From NCBI GenBank assembly GCA_030540495.1, contig JAUNWC010000108.1, positions 1 through 6,022 of the forward strand: 6,022 nucleotides of DNA, given 5' to 3'. Positions within the stretch are counted from its first letter, which is position 1; every line of letters starts with the position of its first letter. The position numbers and the translations under genes were made by a program. Under the pieces are notes generated by a model that did no database searches, was not told the DNA's origin, and worked only from the letters and a program-made list of their open reading frames with translations. Shown one piece after another: positions 1 through 6,022 of this stretch. This stretch comes from Bacteroidota bacterium (GTDB taxonomy: Bacteria > Bacteroidota > Bacteroidia > Bacteroidales > P3).

Positions 1-1022
1 TATTTGTTTAACTCCTCTTCTATATTCTTTTTTAAGACACCCTGCCCTACCCCGTGTATAAATATTATTTTATCAAAGTTACGCTGTATAGCCTCTTCCA
101 AACATTTTTTGAAATAATTCATTTGCAAATTAAGTTTTTCAAAAGGTTGTAACCTGCTTTCCTCCTCTGTCAATTCTTCTATATGCAAATCTACCTCAGC
201 CTCGTTTTTGGAAGTTATATGCTTATCAAAAAAAGATATTTCTTTCTTTGGTTCAACTACTTTGATATCTTGTTTTTCTATTTTTATTTTTTGCAAAAGT
301 TTTTTTTGCTCATCTTTTTCCATAAAAATATTTTGCCCTTTCAAAAGTGTTATTGGCAAGACCATTGCCTTTTCTCCCATAAGGTCGTGGAATTCAAAAC
401 ATCCCTCTTTATAAAATTTAATAGTTCTGATTTTAAAATTATAAGATATGGGAGCAAAGACCTTGTCATCTTTTTCTTTATAAAAGAGCATTTGCAAAAC
501 ACCATCCGACCATTTTTCTGCTTGAGCAGGCTCTATGCTATCAAGATGCACTCTTTCTTTGCTTTCCAAAGAACCAAAATCCTCTCCCTTGAACATACCA
601 ACTCCATCTTTTAGAAAAACGGAATATATAGCAGTGTATTCAGTATTGTTGATAAGATAAACATCAAAACCTTGAGTAAGTATCCAAACTTGGTCTTTTG
701 GCACAAAGGCTAAATAAATTCCTTTGTCTATCTGTTGCCCTTTGCGAGAAAGAAATACTTTCTCTATATTTGTATTAGAAGAATCGCTTTTTTGCTCTTC
801 TGTAATAGAAGAAGTATTTTCTTTATTATCCTTATATTCTGAGGTAAATATTTTGCCCGACTTGTCTTCTACATGGTCAAGTATTATTTCCTTGGTAAGA
901 GTAGGAATATCAAAACCATCCTCTTGTACATTAACCACCAAAGGAGATACTATTTTTGTGATTATTCCTCCTCCAGTACGATTTAAAAATTTTACCTTAT
1001 CTCCTACTTTAAATTCACCCAT
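1..1022 (-). CDS. DUF2027 and Smr domain protein, 3' end cut by window edge
   Basis: This frame is open from an ATG at 1022-1020 to the left edge, giving 340 complete codons with no stop. The N-terminus (MGEFKVGDKVKFLN, then GGG at residues 18-20 and EDGFDIP further on) has the pattern of the DUF2027 family found in Bacteroidota. A charged, Ser/Asn-rich linker lies at about residues 52-85, and a beta-rich middle region follows. The C-terminus is an Smr domain: the DLH motif is at residues 278-280 and HGVGQG at 323-328, followed by VLKKNIEEELNK at the edge. Smr domains are known as nucleic-acid-binding or endonuclease modules (the MutS2 and SmrB families), and the DxH and HGxGxG motifs usually needed for activity are both present. 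There is no MutS-type ATPase, so this is not MutS2. Judging by the Smr fold, only a few residues are missing. The cellular role of this architecture is unknown to me. The family call is confident; the activity is inferred. Confidence 0.85.
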   Translation of the reverse strand, partial: MGEFKVGDKVKFLNRTGGGIITKIVSPLVVNVQEDGFDIPTLTKEIILDHVEDKSGKIFTSEYKDNKENTSSITEEQKSDSSNTNIEKVFLSRKGQQIDKGIYLAFVPKDQVWILTQGFDVYLINNTEYTAIYSVFLKDGVGMFKGEDFGSLESKERVHLDSIEPAQAEKWSDGVLQMLFYKEKDDKVFAPISYNFKIRTIKFYKEGCFEFHDLMGEKAMVLPITLLKGQNIFMEKDEQKKLLQKIKIEKQDIKVVEPKKEISFFDKHITSKNEAEVDLHIEELTEEESRLQPFEKLNLQMNYFKKCLEEAIQRNFDKIIFIHGVGQGVLKKNIEEELNK

Positions 1023-1094
1023 ATTAGTCTCTTTATTTGCATAAACGGGAAAATTTTACTTTTATTTTTTCAAAACATCTTTTTTACACAACAA

Positions 1095-1133
1095 AAAAGA
1101 GAGCGACTTTTTTCAAAAAAGCCACTCCCTTTT
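1095..1133 (-). terminator. Intrinsic terminator after the cyclodeaminase gene
   Basis: A near-perfect inverted repeat is centred on base 1114, with 19 possible pairs on each side (1095-1113 against 1115-1133), so the innermost A/U pairs must open to form the loop. Three positions (1100/1128, 1104/1124 and 1106/1122) are A-C mismatches if read as plus-strand RNA but become G-U wobbles in minus-strand RNA. The hairpin therefore pairs throughout only in transcripts running leftward. The 3' arm ends in a run of six U (complement of 1093-1098), then GUUGUG. It begins 25 nt beyond the stop codon of the cyclodeaminase gene, which is the expected place for its terminator. Confidence 0.85.
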
Positions 1134-1158
1134 ACAAATATATTTTTACACTGATTTT

Positions 1159-2856
1159 TTATTTGCTTATCATTTCCATAACCTTTGCGGTATATTCTTT
1201 TTCTATTTGGCAAGCCTCATCCACAAGTTTTTGTCCCTTGCCAAGTATATCATTCACAAAGGCTTTGTCTTCCAAAGAAGCACAATTTATTTTCATATTC
1301 ATAAACGCTCCTATACAAGCCGTTCTTGCACAAAGTATGCCAACTGCAGCATCGGTTACAGAATTAGGGTTGCCTGTTTCTACCATTTGTTTGCAAATCT
1401 CAAAACAATCAAACGAACGTTGCAAAGTTTTGAAAGGTACTTCTATGGCGTATTTTGTTGCATCTTGTATGGCTTGAGTACGTTTTGCCTTATCTTCGTC
1501 CGTTTTCTTTGGCAAACCAAAAGCATTCATTATTTTGTTGAAAGCATTGGTATCCTCATCCACAAGGTGAAGTAAATCGTCCTTTATGGCTTGACCTTTT
1601 TCGGCTACATCAGAGAATTCTTTCCATCTGTCGTCCCAGCCCGGTTTATGAGAAGAAAGGTTTGCCACCATAGTAGCAAGTGCAGCAGAAAGAGAACCTA
1701 CATACGCAGAAATACTTCCACCTCCCGGAGCAGGACTTTCAGAAGAGGTCTCGTTAGCAAATCCTTTGCAGGTAAGGTCTATCAACTTCTTTTGAGCCTT
1801 GTCCTCTATCATATATTCGATAACCTTTTCCTTAGGGTCAAAAGGTTTCAAATCATCTAAACCCATAGACTTAACGGCTATTTTTACCAAAGTTTCTTCA
1901 TCAACTCCAAGACTTCTTTGCTGTTTAGCAAGATAATATTTGCCGGCATCCACAAGAGTTTTCTTTGGTACCAAACCAACGATTTCTACTCCTGTTACTC
2001 TTACGCCTCGTTTGGCGGCCTTATCGCACACCTCATCAAAACAAATATGCAAAGGAGTTTCGTTAGCGTTAGTAATATTCATAGAAACCTGCGCTATACC
2101 ATATTCTTCTATGTACCAACCTATAGCCTTTGTTCCCTTAAGAGTACCGCGTTGCCACTTTGCTTTGCCGTTTTCATCCAAAATAACTTTGCCAGTAGGT
2201 TTGCCTCCCTCACGCATCTTTCTTCCTTTTTCCCTTACATCAAAGGCAATAGCATTGGCCCTACGAGTGGAGGTAGTATTAAGGTTATAATTCACAGCCA
2301 AAAGAAAATCTCTTGCTCCCACAGCAGTTGCTCCACTTTTAGCAACTTTTTCGCTCCATTGCTTTGGTCCAAAATCAGGTGCTTGGTCTTCAGAAGAAAT
2401 TCTATTGCTTAAAGCCTCATACTCTCCCTGACGACAAACAGCAAGATTTTTTCTCTCTGGTTTGAAAGCCGCACTTTCGTAACAATAAACAGGTATTTCC
2501 AATTCGGTGGCTATTCTTTGCGCAAGTTTTCTTGCATATTCAACCACCTCGTCCATAGTGATATTTGCCACAGGAATTAGAGGACAAACATCAGTGGCTC
2601 CAAATCTTGGGTGGTCGCCATGGTGTCCTCTCATGTCAATAAGTTCTTGAGCCTTTTTTACTACCAAAAAAGCACTCTCGCAAACTTGCTCTGGCTCACC
2701 AACAAAGGTAATAACTGTACGATTGGTGGTTTTTCCTGGGTCTACATCAAGAAGTTTTACGCCTTCTACTTTTTCTATTTCGGCTACCACTTGATTTATA
2801 ATATTTTCGTTGTTGCCCTCGCTTATATTAGGCACACATTCAATAATCTGTCTCAT
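1159..2856 (-). CDS. ftcD: Bifunctional glutamate formimidoyltransferase / formimidoyl-THF cyclodeaminase
   Basis: This is a 565-residue cytoplasmic enzyme of histidine breakdown. It moves the formimino group of N-formiminoglutamate to tetrahydrofolate, then releases ammonia to give 5,10-methenyl-THF. Both halves are visible. The transferase half covers about residues 1-330, starting RQIIECVPNISEG, with TNRTVITFVG at 44-53 and HHGDHPRFGATDVCPLIPV at 78-96. H82 corresponds to the catalytic His82 of the mammalian enzyme, as I recall that sequence. The cyclodeaminase half covers about 355-565, with the glycine-rich SPAPGGGS at 374-381 and LVDEDTNAF at 431-439 containing the acidic residues of its active site. 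Compared with the mammalian protein there are roughly 20 extra residues near 215-238. The length suits the fused form; the gene appears intact. No other hut gene is next to it. The start ATG has an A-rich leader without a Shine-Dalgarno sequence, and no alternative start is needed. Confidence 0.95.
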   Translation of the reverse strand: MRQIIECVPNISEGNNENIINQVVAEIEKVEGVKLLDVDPGKTTNRTVITFVGEPEQVCESAFLVVKKAQELIDMRGHHGDHPRFGATDVCPLIPVANITMDEVVEYARKLAQRIATELEIPVYCYESAAFKPERKNLAVCRQGEYEALSNRISSEDQAPDFGPKQWSEKVAKSGATAVGARDFLLAVNYNLNTTSTRRANAIAFDVREKGRKMREGGKPTGKVILDENGKAKWQRGTLKGTKAIGWYIEEYGIAQVSMNITNANETPLHICFDEVCDKAAKRGVRVTGVEIVGLVPKKTLVDAGKYYLAKQQRSLGVDEETLVKIAVKSMGLDDLKPFDPKEKVIEYMIEDKAQKKLIDLTCKGFANETSSESPAPGGGSISAYVGSLSAALATMVANLSSHKPGWDDRWKEFSDVAEKGQAIKDDLLHLVDEDTNAFNKIMNAFGLPKKTDEDKAKRTQAIQDATKYAIEVPFKTLQRSFDCFEICKQMVETGNPNSVTDAAVGILCARTACIGAFMNMKINCASLEDKAFVNDILGKGQKLVDEACQIEKEYTAKVMEMISK

Positions 2857-2967
2857 TGTTTATATTGGTTTATTTTTATTCTAAAATAACGCTTATTTAT
2901 TTAGTTTATTATTTTTGCAATAGTTTTTATAATTTCTGTAAAAATCTACATTAACCCATAGAAAAAC

Positions 2968-4020
2968 TTATACCAACAACATATCGCTTTGCACCATTAT
3001 GTGTATAAGTTCTTTGAAAGAAGTTTTTCTTGGATTCCATCCTAAAAGTGTTTTTGCTTTACTTGGGTCACCTAAAAGAGTCTCTACTTCGCTTGGACGA
3101 AAGAAATTTTTATCCACCTCTACCAACACCCTTCCACTTTTTTTATCAATACCTTTTTCTTCCACACCTTCTCCTTGCCAAAGCAATTCTATGCCTACCT
3201 CTTTGAAAGCCAAAGTACAAAACTCTCTTACGCTATGTTGTTCTCCTGTTGCTATAACAAAATCCTCAGGCTTGTCTTGTTGGAGCATTAGCCACATACA
3301 TTCCACATAGTCTTTAGCATAACCCCAATCTCTTAGAGCATTTAGATTGCCTAAATAAAGTTTATCTTGCTTGCCTTGGGCTATACGACAAGCCGCCAAA
3401 GTTATCTTACGAGTAACAAAATTTTCTCCCCTTCTTTCGCTTTCGTGGTTAAATAAAATTCCATTAACAGCATACATACCATAACTTTCCCTATAATTCT
3501 GTGTTATCCAATATCCATAAAGTTTGGCGACAGCATATGGAGAACGAGGATAAAAAGGTGTTTTCTCTGTCTGGGGAGTTTCTAATACTTTGCCATAAAG
3601 CTCAGAAGTGGAGGCTTGATAAATACGACAAGTTTTCTCTAACCCACAAATCCTTACGGCTTCCAAAAGCCTTAAAACACCTGTCGCATCTGTTTCGGCT
3701 GTATATTCTGGCACTTCAAAAGATACTTTAACATGACTTTGTGCTGCAAGGTTGTATATTTCTGTAGGTTTTATTGTGTTTATTATCCGTATCAAAGAGG
3801 AGGAATCTGTCATATCGGCATAATGAAGATTTACTAATCGCCTATGCTTCATATCTCTTACCCATTCCTCCAAATAAAGATGCTCTATTCTCTGAGTATT
3901 AAAAGAAGAAGCACGCCTTAGAGTCCCATGTACTTGATAACCTTTTTCTATAAGCAATTCTGCAAGAAAAGAACCATCTTGCCCTGTAATACCTGTAATT
4001 AGTGCAACCTTGTTTGTCAT
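2968..4020 (-). CDS. gmd: GDP-mannose 4,6-dehydratase
   Basis: This 350-residue cytoplasmic enzyme of the extended short-chain dehydrogenase family converts GDP-D-mannose to GDP-4-keto-6-deoxy-D-mannose. That product is the branch point to GDP-L-fucose, GDP-D-rhamnose and GDP-perosamine. The NADP-binding Rossmann motif is GITGQDGS at residues 10-17. Other family signatures are GTLRRASSFNTQRIEHLY (32-49), NLAAQSHVKVSFE (90-102), QASTSELYG (135-143), YPRSPYAVAK (157-166), NHESERRGENFVTRKIT (191-207), LRDWGYAKDYV (229-239) and FRPSEVETLLGDPSKA near the C-terminus. The catalytic set is visible as T138, E140, Y162 and K166. The protein is a little shorter at its C-terminus than the E. coli enzyme but otherwise complete. 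It starts 12 nt after the stop of the upstream secreted-protein gene, with no terminator between, so the two are probably co-transcribed. No GDP-fucose synthase (fcl) gene follows it here. Confidence 0.96.
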   Translation of the reverse strand: MTNKVALITGITGQDGSFLAELLIEKGYQVHGTLRRASSFNTQRIEHLYLEEWVRDMKHRRLVNLHYADMTDSSSLIRIINTIKPTEIYNLAAQSHVKVSFEVPEYTAETDATGVLRLLEAVRICGLEKTCRIYQASTSELYGKVLETPQTEKTPFYPRSPYAVAKLYGYWITQNYRESYGMYAVNGILFNHESERRGENFVTRKITLAACRIAQGKQDKLYLGNLNALRDWGYAKDYVECMWLMLQQDKPEDFVIATGEQHSVREFCTLAFKEVGIELLWQGEGVEEKGIDKKSGRVLVEVDKNFFRPSEVETLLGDPSKAKTLLGWNPRKTSFKELIHIMVQSDMLLV

Positions 4021-4032
4021 AATCTTATATTT

Positions 4033-6022
4033 TTAAAGGATTATAATTTTAAATGTTTTCTGATTATTATTTGTCCTTATGTTCAGAAAGAAAACTCCTT
4101 TTTGTTTTATGCTTATTTTATTATCTGAGGTTTGTAGAATTTGTTTGCCCTCTGTAGAGTAAAGAGTAAGGGAATTTATATTTTCATCACTATAAGCCGT
4201 TATGTTATTATTGTTTTGAGAAATATTAATAAAGTGTGAGGATATTGGAGTATCGTTATTCAAAGTATTGCGTATGAATTTTAATAAAAATTTATCCTCA
4301 GGCATATTTTCATTTGCCTCAAAGGAATAAACGGGTGTCAAAGAAAGATTTTCCAATTCTTCTCCACTCATTCTGTCAAATAGAAATACATTGTTATATG
4401 GATGTATATCGCTACTATTGAATATGATATTATACGTTCCTTGTTTTTTTATTTTACAACGCAAATCTATTATAAGGGTATCCTCTTGGCTTGGAATAAT
4501 ATTCATAGCAAAATTTTCATTATCAAAAACCGCAAATATCTCCGCGACCTCACCATAACCCATAAGTTTATGACTATCCGTTTGCCAGTCCAAACCAAAA
4601 CTTGCCTCAGAATCAAAAGCCATAGAAAATTTATCCTCCTTTTCTATCTCCCCGATAGAAAAGGAAAGTAAGTTATTATTAAGACTATCTATTTTTGGTC
4701 GTGGAAAATTATTGGTAGCAGTGTTTTTATCTATTGTTAAAGAATTTGTCGCATTGGCAACTTGCACAAAGAAACCCTCAAAAGGAGCAATAGTACTCTC
4801 TGAGGTCAATGTTATATAATTTCCCGTTGTGGTGTTTAGAGTATTAGGAAGAGCAATATTGTTTCTTGTCAATTGACTTACAGGAACAGAAAACGAATAA
4901 GGATTTGCCACCAAATGCCATCCAAAATCAGAACTCGTTCCACTTAGACTCGCATTGCTTAGAAGGGTATAAGAATCCTCATCATTTATATTGCCAATGA
5001 AATTATTTGTCTTATCGTTTGAATATGCCACAAGGTAACCTTTGGTTTGTTCAAAAAATGGTTCAGAGGAGTTATAAACCTTATAATTTGCCCACATACC
5101 TTGCATATCGTTTTCGGTATAATCTTCTTTCCAAAAATAAAGGTCTATATCGTCATTATCCTCTCTTGCATCCAAACATTCTGCTATATAGGTTTGATTA
5201 TCAGTGCTTGGCATTATTGGCAAGCCCATCAAATACCATCCTGTTGTATTGGCATTATTGTATCCTACAAATGTTTTTTCTATCTTAGTGTTATTGACGT
5301 TTAATATCCCATTGTTTTTAAAAGAAGCGCCTTCTCTAATTATCAAACTATCTGCCATTGCCGTTGTATTTGCTGATACTATTACGTCCATATTAGATGG
5401 TATTTCTACCACATCGTTAAATGTTGGCTCGCCTGCCGTCCAATTATTGTCCGACCATGTACCAGAAGCCGTCCTTTGAGTAGTGCCTTTGGTCAAAAAA
5501 CCTTTATAACCATAAACCACAGATTCATCCTCCGAAACAAGATAAGCAACATAATAAGTATTTGTATCAAGGTTATTTATCTGATAATAATCATCTGAAA
5601 GAACAATATTATTTTCAGCAACCTCAGTACCAAAGTTTATATTGGCAATATTTTCTTTGGAAATAGTATTATCCAAAGAATGTAAACCAAAATTTTTAAA
5701 ATTAGATTCCGATGTAGAGTTGCTTCCTGTCCATTCTGAGCAAAGGGAAGGAAAATCACTATCGGGGTTGTGTTTTATTCCATAATTAACAGAAGTATTT
5801 CTTCTTACATCATATTTTGCTGTATTCAATATTGTATCCTCATTCTCACTACACGCCCAACCAACAATAGAACTTTGAGACAATTCATTAACATTGCCAA
5901 AAATATCTATTGTATCATTACCTTTCAAAAGGACTGATGGTCTATATCCATAAAATGTTGGTATAACATAATGAAACTCCCCTGCATTTGCTATCTCACT
6001 TTGTATAACATCCATATCATTA
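4033..6022 (-). CDS. Secreted protein with type IX sorting domain, 5' end cut by window edge
   Basis: The frame stays open to the right edge. The first ATG (6015-6013) is preceded in frame by GAT and AAT, and no signal peptide follows it, so the real start lies outside the window. Residues below are numbered from that Met. Residues 1-115 resemble the C-terminal part of a lamin-tail domain (IDIFGNVNE, GWACSENED, YDVRRNTSV, SEWTGSN, FKNFGLHSL). A segment at about 120-177 ending GFLTKGTT may be a fibronectin-III-like remnant. From about 186 (TWSDNNWTAGEPTFNDVVEI) comes a beta-rich region common in Bacteroidota surface proteins, with two related GW-hydrophobic-P motifs, GWYLMGLPI (259-267) and GWHLVANPY (365-372). 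Residues 590-660 fit a Por-type sorting domain: INSLTLYSTEGKQI, then KGVFFLNI and a Lys-rich KTFKIIIL end. The protein should cross the outer membrane by type IX secretion and be cleaved and anchored or released. No enzymatic domain is visible; its function is unknown. It is rich in Asn and Asp. Confidence 0.85.
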   Translation of the reverse strand, partial: NDMDVIQSEIANAGEFHYVIPTFYGYRPSVLLKGNDTIDIFGNVNELSQSSIVGWACSENEDTILNTAKYDVRRNTSVNYGIKHNPDSDFPSLCSEWTGSNSTSESNFKNFGLHSLDNTISKENIANINFGTEVAENNIVLSDDYYQINNLDTNTYYVAYLVSEDESVVYGYKGFLTKGTTQRTASGTWSDNNWTAGEPTFNDVVEIPSNMDVIVSANTTAMADSLIIREGASFKNNGILNVNNTKIEKTFVGYNNANTTGWYLMGLPIMPSTDNQTYIAECLDAREDNDDIDLYFWKEDYTENDMQGMWANYKVYNSSEPFFEQTKGYLVAYSNDKTNNFIGNINDEDSYTLLSNASLSGTSSDFGWHLVANPYSFSVPVSQLTRNNIALPNTLNTTTGNYITLTSESTIAPFEGFFVQVANATNSLTIDKNTATNNFPRPKIDSLNNNLLSFSIGEIEKEDKFSMAFDSEASFGLDWQTDSHKLMGYGEVAEIFAVFDNENFAMNIIPSQEDTLIIDLRCKIKKQGTYNIIFNSSDIHPYNNVFLFDRMSGEELENLSLTPVYSFEANENMPEDKFLLKFIRNTLNNDTPISSHFINISQNNNNITAYSDENINSLTLYSTEGKQILQTSDNKISIKQKGVFFLNIRTNNNQKTFKIIIL

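Noticed and set aside
183..614. Plus-strand open frame of 143 codons
   Set aside because: It lies antisense to the DUF2027-Smr gene, whose minus-strand frame is continuous and carries recognisable motifs. The plus-strand product is a low-complexity Phe/Ile/Lys-rich string typical of a shadow frame in AT-rich DNA.
1037..1477. Plus-strand open frame of 146 codons spanning the terminator and the 3' end of the cyclodeaminase gene
   Set aside because: It runs through the terminator hairpin and is antisense to a well-conserved gene. The product has no recognisable domain.
1918..2412. Plus-strand open frame of 164 codons
   Set aside because: It is antisense to the conserved transferase half of the cyclodeaminase gene, and its product shows no family pattern.
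2881..2888. Possible Bacteroidota -7 promoter element (TATTTTAG on the minus strand) 24 nt before the cyclodeaminase start
   Set aside because: It is one base off the TAnnTTTG consensus, but no -33 TTTG element lies at the usual spacing (the nearest TTG is 29 nt upstream), and such matches are common in AT-rich DNA.
2884..2904. Short inverted repeat (AAATAA-GCG-TTATTT) between gmd and the cyclodeaminase gene
   Set aside because: The stem is six A/T pairs with no U-run after it. It is too weak to be a terminator and is expected by chance in this composition.
3424..3450. Glu at residue 195 of gmd, where E. coli has Pro (NHESPRRG becomes NHESERRG)
   Set aside because: All catalytic residues and the rest of the motif are intact, and I cannot tell without an alignment whether Glu is common at this position, so it is not evidence of altered function.

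Overview
The window looks like a chromosomal segment of a member of the Bacteroidota, most likely an AT-rich, Bacteroidales-like organism. Three things point there: a protein of the DUF2027-plus-Smr architecture, which is typical of that phylum; a large secreted protein ending in a type IX secretion (Por) sorting domain; and translation starts with A/T-rich leaders and no clear Shine-Dalgarno sequence. I cannot assign a genus.

All four genes lie on the minus strand, so transcription runs from high to low coordinates. (1) 4033-6022: the C-terminal two thirds or so of a surface or secreted protein, cut by the right edge. It carries a lamin-tail-like region, a beta-rich middle and a C-terminal sorting domain. 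(2) 2968-4020: gmd, GDP-mannose 4,6-dehydratase, starting only 12 nt after the previous stop codon. (3) 1159-2856: a fused formiminotransferase-cyclodeaminase of histidine and folate metabolism, followed by a strong intrinsic terminator at 1095-1133. (4) 1-1022: a DUF2027/Smr-domain protein, cut by the left edge just before its stop.

The genes do not form one obvious pathway. The first two are so close that they are probably co-transcribed. That would link a secreted protein with a nucleotide-sugar enzyme that can feed surface-glycan or protein-fucosylation pathways, but this link is inference. The cyclodeaminase gene is separated from gmd by 111 nt of AT-rich DNA and its transcript ends at the terminator. 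The Smr gene then needs its own promoter or read-through.

I found no RNA gene, CRISPR array, insertion sequence, phage gene or long repeat. The plus-strand open frames all lie antisense to the four genes or to their flanks and look like shadows. I see no evidence of a new defence or mobile system. The observations worth a second look are modest and concern the glycosylation context, the Smr protein and the terminator.
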